Shown in pieces: positions 40,076-49,291 of a stretch of DNA of 64,000 nucleotides. Made by a program: the position numbers and the translations under genes. The DNA lies in NCBI RefSeq assembly GCF_000350225.1, contig NW_005179203.1, positions 440,443-504,442 on the forward strand, given 5' to 3'. Every line of letters starts with the position of its first letter. Position 1 is the stretch's first letter. The notes under the pieces were generated by a model. The model was not told where the DNA came from, did no database searches, and saw nothing but the letters and a program-made list of their open reading frames with translations. The DNA comes from Chondrus crispus (taxonomy: Eukaryota > Rhodophyta > Florideophyceae > Gigartinales > Gigartinaceae).

Positions 40076-42283
40076 ATGACACCCCCGCTCCCCGCCTCGT
40101 CGGGGGACGCTACCGGTCCGTCCATCGCGGCTGCCGATGCCGCGGGTGTCTCTACTCCCCCCTCCGTGGGTCCCGTGGCTCCTACGAGAGCGCCTGTCAT
40201 CGCGTTCCAGAAGTCGCGGCGCGCTCGTACGGCCTTGGTGTTCGCGCCGGCAGGAGCCGCGCCGTTGCCTGCGTCGGAGGCCGACGAGCCGCGTAGGCCA
40301 GAGTCGGACCCCGGCGTCGCGGCGCCGGTCACTCCTCCCGCTGGCCTCTCGGAGGCCCTCCGTCCTTGCAGTGCGGGTCCTTTATCGCAGGGACCCGGCA
40401 TCTCGTTCCCGGAATCCCCGGGTTCGCGTGTCGCACCCGTTGGCGACCGCGGCTCCTTTACGGCCGGCGAGGCGGGCCTCGTGTCGTCAACCACCAGATG
40501 GTTCGGCTCACCTCTAGAGCGCTCTGCTCCTCTCCCTCTCGAGCAGCTACAGTACGGCTGGCTTCGTCACAGCCGTACCGGTATCACCCTTGGCGAATTA
40601 CTCACCCGTCCTCAGCTTCGTCCTGATTTGCGGCGTATCCGGCAGATACACGACGTAGGCCTTTCGGAGGCGGCCTCGGCCGCCCTTCGGCGGCTGGTGT
40701 CGGGCGGTAACGGCATTGTCTATCAGATCCCCGAGGAGATCCCCGGGGATCGCACATTCGCCGACAGTGTTGACGAGGTGCTCTACATCGACAAGATGGC
40801 GTTTTTCCTGTATAGTCGGAGCGCAGTCGACGCTCATCGTTTCCTCCTTCCCGAGATCCCCGGTCTGTACGTGACTCCGCGCCCCTACGGCTACACGAAG
40901 CCTCGGGTCGCGCTGCAAAAATCAGCCTGCTCATTAATGCGCTTGTATGCCATCGGGATCGCGCAGTACGACTGGTCCGTCTACCGTCACTCCGCCGAGG
41001 AGGACGGGCGCGTCTACTCCTCGGCGGCTTTCGAACGCGGCTTATCCATCGAGGATTTCCCTGCGTTGCCCTTCTCGGTCCGGGCGCCTTTTCCGTCGCT
41101 AGGGGTCCATCCCCTCCTCCCGCCTGCTCTCAAGCACTTTGGTTTTGCGGGTCTCGACCCGCAGCACCCTTCCCACTCCCGGTTGGTCTATAATTTCGAG
41201 AGGGAGTGGGCCTTGTCTCTGTGCAGTGCCTTTATGGCCGAGGTTGGTGCGCACGGACGCGTGTTTCTCCAGTCGCCCGACACGATCGCGTTTCTTGAGC
41301 GAGTGACGCCGGGCCTTCCGGACGCCCCTATACACCCTCTCGAGCGCGTGTCCGTTCACGTACGTTGGTCATTTCGCGCCGTGGTCGTCCTCATGACGAG
41401 AGCAGCGGAGGTGAGCGAGCGCAACCACCGGTACTGGACCGACTACACGACCGGAGGCCAGAGCGCATATCTCTCTTACGACTTGACATCCGACTCCTTC
41501 GTCGCGCGCCCGACGGCCGGCTCGACTTCGGTCGAGCTGCCGGGCAAGCGCGGCGGAGTGGGGTCTGAATCGCGGCGAACTCGACGCAAGCGATACCGCC
41601 ATTTGGACGCTGTAACTGCAGCTCCGGTCCTCTCGAGTCTTCAACCTCCTTGCTTCTCGCCTTCCGTTCCTCTTGGCACTCTTGCCGGGTCGCACGTCGC
41701 GACGGGGACCCAAACGGCGGCTCCGATGCCGCCCCTTCCTCCTCCGGAGGTTCCCGGTTCCCTGGGGGTGGCGGTTCGAGACCTCGGCCTCTCGAAGAGG
41801 GACATCGAGGGTATCCCCGCGCTCGCCGGGGTGCTGAGTGCGTCCGGCGAGCAGTCGTGGACCGTGGGGGCTCTCCTCTCCACACTGGTGGAGTGGTTCC
41901 TTGCCCGGAGCGCGGAGACGCGTCGTATCACCGGGGAACGTGACGCGCTCTCCTTGGCGTGGCAGCAGTCACAGCGCGAGGCTCACTCCTTGCGGGAGGA
42001 GGCCCGGGTACAGGCCAGCGCCTACGAGCGCGCGGCGGCCGATCGCGATCGGTACCGCCAAGAGCGCGACCAGCTGCGAGGTGCCCCTCCGGCGGGGGTG
42101 CGCGGGACCAACGCGAGCGCGCCGGTACTGTGCGATCCTTATGTCCCCTCGGGGGGTATTATTCGCGACCCATACGGCTCAGACGGCGCCGGGGCCAACC
42201 CGAGTGCCGCTGGTGCGCCGTCCGGGGCAGCCATGCCGACTTTGGCAGACCTCGATACCGCCATTCGTCGATACCCTGGCTAG
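40076..42283 (+). CDS. Antisense accessory ORF of Gypsy C
   Basis: 735-residue intact frame opposite to gag-pol, starting MTPPLPASSGDATGP 188 bp inside the 3' LTR and reading toward the integrase gene. Layout: Pro/Ala-rich residues 1-145; globular region about 150-480 (TRWFGSPLERSAPLPLEQLQ, LCSAFMAEVGAHGRVFLQSP, VRWSFRAVVVLMTRAAEV, NHRYW); Ser/Pro-rich linker; a helical segment (about 575-625, ALLSTLVEWFLARSAETRR) running into an Arg/Glu/Gln-rich coiled coil (about 625-680); Gly-rich end. No known domain recognised. Position, direction, size and two motif blocks match 27885-29672 in Gypsy B. It would need its own antisense promoter, perhaps in the LTR with its G-box cluster. Confidence 0.75.
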   Translation: MTPPLPASSGDATGPSIAAADAAGVSTPPSVGPVAPTRAPVIAFQKSRRARTALVFAPAGAAPLPASEADEPRRPESDPGVAAPVTPPAGLSEALRPCSAGPLSQGPGISFPESPGSRVAPVGDRGSFTAGEAGLVSSTTRWFGSPLERSAPLPLEQLQYGWLRHSRTGITLGELLTRPQLRPDLRRIRQIHDVGLSEAASAALRRLVSGGNGIVYQIPEEIPGDRTFADSVDEVLYIDKMAFFLYSRSAVDAHRFLLPEIPGLYVTPRPYGYTKPRVALQKSACSLMRLYAIGIAQYDWSVYRHSAEEDGRVYSSAAFERGLSIEDFPALPFSVRAPFPSLGVHPLLPPALKHFGFAGLDPQHPSHSRLVYNFEREWALSLCSAFMAEVGAHGRVFLQSPDTIAFLERVTPGLPDAPIHPLERVSVHVRWSFRAVVVLMTRAAEVSERNHRYWTDYTTGGQSAYLSYDLTSDSFVARPTAGSTSVELPGKRGGVGSESRRTRRKRYRHLDAVTAAPVLSSLQPPCFSPSVPLGTLAGSHVATGTQTAAPMPPLPPPEVPGSLGVAVRDLGLSKRDIEGIPALAGVLSASGEQSWTVGALLSTLVEWFLARSAETRRITGERDALSLAWQQSQREAHSLREEARVQASAYERAAADRDRYRQERDQLRGAPPAGVRGTNASAPVLCDPYVPSGGIIRDPYGSDGAGANPSAAGAPSGAAMPTLADLDTAIRRYPG

Positions 42284-44589
42284 GATGAGTAAATTTTCCC
42301 TTCTCGTCTCAAATGCTTTCTCTACTCGCGACTCCTCGTTCCTCTGAACCACGTCTTTGCGCATTGCGCACCGATTTGCAAGCCTTACTGCAATATACAC
42401 CCTGATTTGCACGTCTCCCGACCCGCACACCTTCTTCTTTGGCACCCCTCAGTGAAGCTCTAACCAACCCTATTGTGCGTTCACATCGCTAGTGTGTGTC
42501 CTGAGAAGGGGTTACAACCCTCGCAATTATCAGGTCCCCCCCTCTTTTTTTTTCCTCTGCAAGGGTGTCGCCTGTTCGGCCAAAACACACGGTTTGGAAG
42601 CATACGAAGAGTATGTGAATGTCGGTAAGGAAGGGGCTTGGGAAACCGGACAAAGCAAATGGGCCCTCCGACTGCCGGGCGAGGTTTGTTGCTGTTTTCT
42701 ATTCTGTCGCTCATTACGAGGGCCGTCCCTCTCCGGATATCCCGTGCAGCCTGGTCCTCGTGGGTCGCGTGACTACGCCTTGTCTGTCAATACATTTCGA
42801 ATTCCTCACCCCTGTACGACCGTAACCCCGTCGGGGCGGGTGCCATCAGGGCCCTTCTATTTTCTCGTTCCGCATACTCGTTTCTTCAGTACCCATTTCA
42901 GCAAAGCAGCACGTACTGCTTCTCCTCCTCTCGTTTGCTTCGTCGAGTATCAAGGGGTGGTCTGTGGCATATACGGAATTCGCTTATCAATACGTCTCGA
43001 CATCGCATGCGAGAGGTCAATTTTCCGGACCCTCTAAGGGCTTCGGTGCCTTTCCATTTCGTCCTTCGCAAAGCGGTATTTTTTTCAGATGCCCTTCGTC
43101 ACGACAACGTACGACAAGAGGCTGTAGGTTCGCACGTCCCTTTGGCCAGAAAGACTTAGGGGCGTCCCTTCTTCGCGTCCGCGACGCGGCGGCACACGCA
43201 GAGGGCGAAGGAGCGGGAGGATTCGCGGAGTCTTCTTTGTAATTAACCTCTTGCAGCGCCCTCGAAAGGCCCTGGCGCGTTGGAGCGGAAGGAGGCCCGT
43301 GCCTCCGTCTGACTGGTCCGTCAGTGACCTCTTGACGCGTACGAGGGGGCGCGGCGGTCTTGCCGGTGGCGTTGGGTCGTCCTTCGAGGACGACCTAACC
43401 TTACGCATTTTTACGCGAACCTCATCTGCCCCCCCCCCTCTCTCACCGAGGAGGAGTGCAGTGGTGCTCAGGCGGTACGCTCTTGAGTGCGCGTCATTAG
43501 TTTGCACGACAAGGAGAAGACAGCCAGACGTTGGCTTGCTTATGTCCTCTCGACGCGTGCACGGGGCGGTAGCGTCCCCCGACGAGGAGTATTCGTCGTA
43601 GATCGCCTCGGGTGACCCGAGCGCGACCGCGCCGGCGAGTTGGCACGGTAGAGCGGTCGGGGACTCCGCTCCTATTCCCTTTCGGTGCGGTGTGGTTCTT
43701 ACCTCACTGAAGGGTAGCGCGCTCCGCGCGCTGCTTGCCGCAGCTCGGTTGCGTGTCGCCCCTGACTTCATTTGTTCTGTCGGTCGCATGCGCACGTGCG
43801 CACGTGCACCTTGCCCTACTGTACACCTCTCTTTTTTGATTATTTCCGGAGGCGGCGGCGGTTTGCTGCCTGGCCCTCGGCGGCGATGGCTTGGCATACA
43901 GTATCATTCGGACTGTATTTTCCACATATTTTTGGTACGTTCCGCCAAATTATTTTTGGGTACGTGGTAACGGATTGACTGGAGGGGTAGGGCGGCGCGC
44001 GCCGGCTTTCGCTTATCTATGCCCGCCTCTTTCCGTCGGTACCCTGTCGGTCGTGCGCGGTCGCGGGATCGTGAGTCTCCCTACGCGTGGTGCTCGTCGC
44101 GACCGTTCACGTTACTCCTTTGCTAGGTGGGCTACGTCGCCCTCCTGCTTCTCGTTGGCAACTACGCGACACGCTTCGTTACCAGCGGTTCGAGCCGCTT
44201 GGTATTTGTGTGTCGCGCAGTGAGTTTGGACTGTTCATACGTATTGGCGTCGCTCTTGTTTTCCGATTCGAGCACTCGATCGGCGAGTGTTATCGTGACG
44301 CTCTCGCGTATCTTGGGAGCTCGTATGCTCCCCTCCTGTACTTGATGTTCCAGGGCTTGCCATTTTCGTTGTACAGTCCGTACTGTCTTCGCTTTTCGCG
44401 CTTTGTTGACGACGTCGGTCGTGTTCGATGAGCTTGACTGTCAATACGTTTTGGCTTCTCGCGCTTTCTTTGGCCGCCTCGGTTGGGTACGTGTGCCCGT
44501 TCGTACGCGTCATCTGTTCCTAACCGCGACGTGTTAATTACGCGGTGACGAAGCGGTTGGGGGCCCCCTCCTCAAGAGTGAACGACCGC
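42284..44589. other. Gypsy C non-coding region between antisense ORF and pol
   Basis: 2.3 kb inside Gypsy C. No supported gene on either strand. Frames open at 43085-43897 (minus) and 43413-44431 (plus) are Arg/Ser-rich or lack any domain. It corresponds in place to 29673-33710 of Gypsy B. Confidence 0.4.
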
Positions 44590-44738
44590 GTTCACTTCGG
44601 AGGTGAGTTCCCTGCCTGTACGCGTTCTCAGTCGTTTCGCGTATCGCGACACTAGCTCCTCGGGAACATGTGTTCGTGCAGTCCCAGTGGGCTCGTCGTA
44701 GTCAGCCCACTTGATGAGGAACTCTGTAGTTCCGTCCT

Positions 44739-47700
44739 CTACCACGCGATGCTTGAGCAGACGCTCGACCGCGTACTGCGTACCCTCGGTGACCTTGTCG
44801 GCAAGGTCACCTGGGGTTGTTGCACTTGCTCGTGGCGCGTCGTCGGAGGGGGCGCGTACACGCAGCGGTCCGCCGAGACGCGCTCCGTCACCCCATCACG
44901 GTCGATCGTGATGGTTCGTTTGTCGTTGGCCAGTACGCGGTATGGTCCAACGGCAGGTGACGCGAGCTTGTTCGACGTCTTCGCCCCATCGGTGGGGTTG
45001 AGGTACACGTAGTCTCCCGGGCGGAGTCGCGAGTTGATCCGTCGTACGCGCTTATCGAAGTCGCGCTTGTAGCGAGCCTGCGTCCGACGCAGGCTCCCGT
45101 AGGCCTTCTGGATTGTCGAATCCAAGGTCTTGAGGAACTCGGTGCGTTGGTCCCCTCTGTCGGCAGGGGGGGCGTCACCGTCGGGTCGTCGAAGCGAGAA
45201 CTCCGGCGGTGGTCTGCTGAGCACGAGCTCGAACGGCGTCGTGCCGGTAGTGCGGTGTACGTGGGAGTTATACGCGTACGTAAGCGGCCCCACGTACACG
45301 TCCCAGTCATCTTGATGCTCGCCTACGTAGTTGCGTAGCATTGCGGCGATCGTTCGGTTGTATCGCTCAACTTGCCCGTTCGTCTGGGGATGGTATGCCG
45401 ATGTGTACATATTCGTTATCCCCAGAACACGGCACGTGCTGTGGAAGAACTTGGCGTTGAACTGCGGTCCGTTATCCGACAGCAACGTGCGCGGGACGCC
45501 GTATTTAAACACCCACGACTCGCAGAACGCAACTGCGACGGTGTATGCGGTTATCGTGCGGAGCGCCACGACTTGCGTCAGCTTGCTAAAGCGGTCCGTA
45601 ATCACGAGCAGGAACCGTTTTCCTGCCTTCGTCTTGGGGAGCGGCCCCAAGATGTCGATGGCCAGGCTCTCGAGCGGCCTCGTAGCTGGAAACAATCTCA
45701 ATCGGTTGAGATGTTTCCTCAGCTTCACCCGGTTCATCGCACAGGTTCGACACCCTCGCACCGTGGCTGCGACGTGTGCAGCGAGGTGGGGCCAGTAGTA
45801 CTCGCGTCGAAGTGCGTAGTACATACGGTTCTGGCCCGGGTGCCCCGCGATGGCCGGGTTGTGGCACAGGCGAAGGAGCCTGGCGCAGAGCGTCCGAGGT
45901 ACCACCACCTGTACGATATCAGGGTCGAAGGGGTGTCTCCGCTTGAGCACCCCTTGGTGGTCCTCGAAGAACGCGGAGTCCCGGGACTCTGACTGTCGTG
46001 CCAAAACGGTTTGGCAGAAGTCATCCACGCGTTGCTCCTCGGCTATCTCCTCTATCGTAAGAGGGGCCGGAAGGTCGTCCTGCGGTGGGGCGACCGGGGA
46101 GTCGAGCGCGCCAGCATCGGGGTCTTCGGCGTGCTGGATGTCGGCGGCGTCGACCTCGTAGTTCTCCTCCCAAAACGAATTGGGTCCTTGGAGAGCGGGG
46201 GCCTCGTCGTCTCCTCGCGGTTCGTCGCGCGTCCGTACGCGCGACCTTGTCCGGGCTTCAGCTTGGTTCCGTGTCGTCACGAAGACATGGACGGCCTGAT
46301 GATCACAGCTCGCGGTACAAGCGTGGTCCGCGAGCTCGTTCGATACGTCTCGAACTGTCGTGCCCCCGTCGAAAGTGGGGATGTCGTCATCCACCTCGAC
46401 GGTGGAGCGAAGGTCATCGGCGACCTTCGGCGACACGAGTCGTGACAGGGCATCGGGCACCTGATGCACGCGCCCGGGGCGGTACTGAATGGTGAAATCG
46501 TATTCAGCCAGACGTAGCCGCCACCGGGTGAGTCTTCCGGAACTCTCGGTGAGGGACATGAGCCATCGGAGGGCGTCATGGTCCGTCCACACGGTGAACT
46601 TCGTGCCTTCTACGTACGGCCGTAGTGTGCGGACGGCCCACACTACGGCGAAGCACTCGCGTTCGGTAGCGCTGTAGTTGCGCTCACTATCGGACAGTGA
46701 GTACGACCAATACCCCACGGGGCGCCAGTCGTTCGGCTCTTCCTGCTCCTGAAGTAATGTGCAGCCGAGTTGGTAGGCACTCGCGTCGGTGTCTATCATG
46801 TACGGACGACCGTGCCGGGGCAACGCGAGGATCGGCGGAGCGATCATGCATTTCTTAAGGTTCTCGAACGCCTGAAGTTGCAGCTCCGTAGGGTTATAGA
46901 AATCAGGATCCGAATCCTTGCCCGTCATGTCGGTCAGAGGACGCGCAATCTTAGCAAACCCCTTAACGAATCGGCGGTATACGTTACACGCCCCGAGGAA
47001 CGAGCGCACTTGCGTCAACGTCCTCGGGAACGTGAACGTCTTGAAAGCGTCGGCCGCCGTATCAGCCACGCTCAACTTGCCTGGGGAGATGACGTGCCCC
47101 AGGTAGTGCACCTTCGGTCGGAAGAAGCTGCACTTCTTGAGCTTAAGGGAGATACCGGAACTCCGCAGTAAGCTCAAGACGGTATCGAGATGCCTCGCGT
47201 GTTCTACGTGCGTACGGGAGAACACGATCACGTCGTCGAGATAGACGAGGCATATTTGCCAGCGGACTCCGGAGAGTATTATGTCGAGCGCACGTTGGAA
47301 GGTGGCCGGTGCCCCTTTGAGTCCAAACGGCATGCACAAGTGGCGAAACGTGCCCATGTGCGTCGTAAACGTGGTCTTATCCCGATCTTCTGGAGCGACC
47401 GGGATCTGCCAATAACTGGAATTGCAGTCCAACGTGGTGAAGACGGCTGCATCTCCTAACGAGTCGATGCAGTCGTCCATCCGTGGCAGCGGATACGAAT
47501 CCGCTGCGGTCTTCGCGTTTAGACGCCGGTAGTCCACGCAGAACCGAAGAGACCCGTCTTTCTTCGGTACGAGCACCACGGGGGACGCCCACTCGGTGCT
47601 CGCGGGTTCGATAACCCCTGCGTTCAACATCTTGTTGACCTCCTTCGCGACCATTTCGCGCATGGCCGGGCCCTTCCGATAGGGCATAGAACGAATCGGT

Positions 47701-49151
47701 TTCGTTCCCGGTTCGAGGGGAATGCGGTGCTCCGTGGCTTGGATCGTTCCAAGCGCACCGCTCCACAGACTCGAGTGCTTACGGAGCATCTCGAGTACGT
47801 GGCCACGGAGCTTGTCATCGTCGATGTATGACAGGTCGATCTCTTTTTCCCAATCCGTCGGTGGATTGTCGGGATCCTTCTGCTGGGGGAGTACAGTACC
47901 CCTCGCCGTCGGTTGGCATAAAGGTGACCGTTCGACCGGGTCGACCCCCCTGCCCCCGGCGGTGGTCTCATCGTCGGAGTTGGATCGGCCAACTCCTACC
48001 CCACCGACTTGATCGGTCAAGTCGGTCAGGTGTAGCGCGTGCGCGATCCCCTCGGCGACCTTACGTTCGGGAGTGAGGATCGCGAGGGGGTTGCGCTTCG
48101 CGTATCCCACGACGGTGTGCTTCGGAAGCCTTCTTTCTCGTCGTGAGAAATTCGCGACGATGACGTCGAAGGTCTGATTCGGTAGGACCTCCGCGACGCC
48201 ATTCGTCAGCCTCACTCCATGTCGGTGTTGGAGTGAGGGCTTGGGTTCCAGGAACACGAGGCCCCTCCCCGCGGTTGTCACACGCACGCGGGCTTGTGAC
48301 ATCGCGGGGATGGTAACCCAGCGGGCGATTCGGATCGCTTGCGGGGCCTCCTCGCGTACGTCTGGCCGACCCGTGTGTCGCCCGTGTCGCCTGGTAGGGG
48401 GCGTCGACTCCCCCTTTCCGTCAACGATGGCGACAGAACCGCCTTGGCGTAGCTCCATTCGTTGAGCTTCGATGTCGATACATCGCACGTGCGTATCGAT
48501 GAAGGCCGTGCCGAGAAGGACCGGCACGGCGAGCTGGTCTGCGACTACGAACGGAATTCGGAACACCGTGTTCCTCAACCGCACCGCCAGGCGGACGACG
48601 GCCGAAAGCTTGAGGGGGTTGCTATTCGCGCCTGCCAATCGTGGCAGAGGTGCGTCTTGCACGACGTAACGCGTCCAATCGGGGGGAAGGTCGGCCTTCC
48701 TCACCAGATTATACCCCGAGCACGTATCAACGGCGATCGTGCGGGGTTTAAATGCATTTCCCTCTGTGGCTATCGAGCCGAGGACGTTGTAGATCTTCGA
48801 CGTCATAAGGCAAATGACGCCGTCGACAACCTTCGGGGCGACCTTATCGGTGAGGTCGTTCCGCCGGGGCCCTCGATTTCGGTGCTGGCCCCGCTTGCGT
48901 TTCCTTCTCCCCCTTCCTTGGGGCGTCCGCGGATCAGTGGCGCCCCTCGGATTACTCGAGTCCGTACGACACGGACCTTTCTCCGGCAACCTTGGGCTCG
49001 CGGGAGTCAGGGGGACGACCGAATCTTTTCGGTCCTCGTTGCCCCCGTCGCCATCGTTACGCCTCACCGGGACGTCGGCTGTCGCGGTGTCTTGTTCTCC
49101 TAACGTCGGGCCTTCGGAGGCCTCGACGTGCGCTCCCTCCTGTATCGGCAT
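44739..49151 (-). CDS. Gypsy C Pol polyprotein
   Basis: 1470-residue frame. Order by rough residue: basic/acidic leader 1-130; retropepsin-like region about 135-220 (TIAVDTCSGYNLV, VLLGTAFIDTHVRCIDI); shared pre-RT block about 280-355 (IPAMSQARVRVTTAG, IVANFSRRERRLPKHTVVGY); RT about 470-690 (GVIEPASTEWASPVVLVPKK, FCVDYRRLNAKTAADSYPLP, QICLVYLDDVIVFSRTH); RNase H about 740-880 (YMIDTDASAYQLGCTLL, VWTDHDALRWLMSL, VPDALSRL); integrase about 1050-1400 (HNPAIAGHPGQNRMYYALRR, CRTCAMNRVKLRK, LAIDILGPLPKTKAGKRFLL, LLSDNGPQFNAKFF, YHPQTNGQVERYNRT). It lies 140 bp downstream of Gag in a different frame. A chromodomain-like stretch follows it. Confidence 0.92.
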   Translation of the reverse strand: MPIQEGAHVEASEGPTLGEQDTATADVPVRRNDGDGGNEDRKDSVVPLTPASPRLPEKGPCRTDSSNPRGATDPRTPQGRGRRKRKRGQHRNRGPRRNDLTDKVAPKVVDGVICLMTSKIYNVLGSIATEGNAFKPRTIAVDTCSGYNLVRKADLPPDWTRYVVQDAPLPRLAGANSNPLKLSAVVRLAVRLRNTVFRIPFVVADQLAVPVLLGTAFIDTHVRCIDIEAQRMELRQGGSVAIVDGKGESTPPTRRHGRHTGRPDVREEAPQAIRIARWVTIPAMSQARVRVTTAGRGLVFLEPKPSLQHRHGVRLTNGVAEVLPNQTFDVIVANFSRRERRLPKHTVVGYAKRNPLAILTPERKVAEGIAHALHLTDLTDQVGGVGVGRSNSDDETTAGGRGVDPVERSPLCQPTARGTVLPQQKDPDNPPTDWEKEIDLSYIDDDKLRGHVLEMLRKHSSLWSGALGTIQATEHRIPLEPGTKPIRSMPYRKGPAMREMVAKEVNKMLNAGVIEPASTEWASPVVLVPKKDGSLRFCVDYRRLNAKTAADSYPLPRMDDCIDSLGDAAVFTTLDCNSSYWQIPVAPEDRDKTTFTTHMGTFRHLCMPFGLKGAPATFQRALDIILSGVRWQICLVYLDDVIVFSRTHVEHARHLDTVLSLLRSSGISLKLKKCSFFRPKVHYLGHVISPGKLSVADTAADAFKTFTFPRTLTQVRSFLGACNVYRRFVKGFAKIARPLTDMTGKDSDPDFYNPTELQLQAFENLKKCMIAPPILALPRHGRPYMIDTDASAYQLGCTLLQEQEEPNDWRPVGYWSYSLSDSERNYSATERECFAVVWAVRTLRPYVEGTKFTVWTDHDALRWLMSLTESSGRLTRWRLRLAEYDFTIQYRPGRVHQVPDALSRLVSPKVADDLRSTVEVDDDIPTFDGGTTVRDVSNELADHACTASCDHQAVHVFVTTRNQAEARTRSRVRTRDEPRGDDEAPALQGPNSFWEENYEVDAADIQHAEDPDAGALDSPVAPPQDDLPAPLTIEEIAEEQRVDDFCQTVLARQSESRDSAFFEDHQGVLKRRHPFDPDIVQVVVPRTLCARLLRLCHNPAIAGHPGQNRMYYALRREYYWPHLAAHVAATVRGCRTCAMNRVKLRKHLNRLRLFPATRPLESLAIDILGPLPKTKAGKRFLLVITDRFSKLTQVVALRTITAYTVAVAFCESWVFKYGVPRTLLSDNGPQFNAKFFHSTCRVLGITNMYTSAYHPQTNGQVERYNRTIAAMLRNYVGEHQDDWDVYVGPLTYAYNSHVHRTTGTTPFELVLSRPPPEFSLRRPDGDAPPADRGDQRTEFLKTLDSTIQKAYGSLRRTQARYKRDFDKRVRRINSRLRPGDYVYLNPTDGAKTSNKLASPAVGPYRVLANDKRTITIDRDGVTERVSADRCVYAPPPTTRHEQVQQPQVTLPTRSPRVRSTRSSVCSSIAW

Positions 49152-49291
49152 TACAGGAGCTCCCGTGCCCGCCTCCGGAAGCGGGGGATGTATTATCGGA
49201 CAATACCCCCCGTGTCCTTGGCGAGCACGCGGGGTCGGGTCTAGTTCGTGGGGAAAAGACGGCTCACGCGACCGCGTGTACGTAACCGTCT

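Noticed and set aside
43085-43897. 270-residue minus-strand frame in Gypsy C
   Set aside because: Arg/Ser/Pro-rich, no domain, and located in the non-coding stretch between pol and the antisense ORF. It could be a short accessory ORF but nothing supports it.
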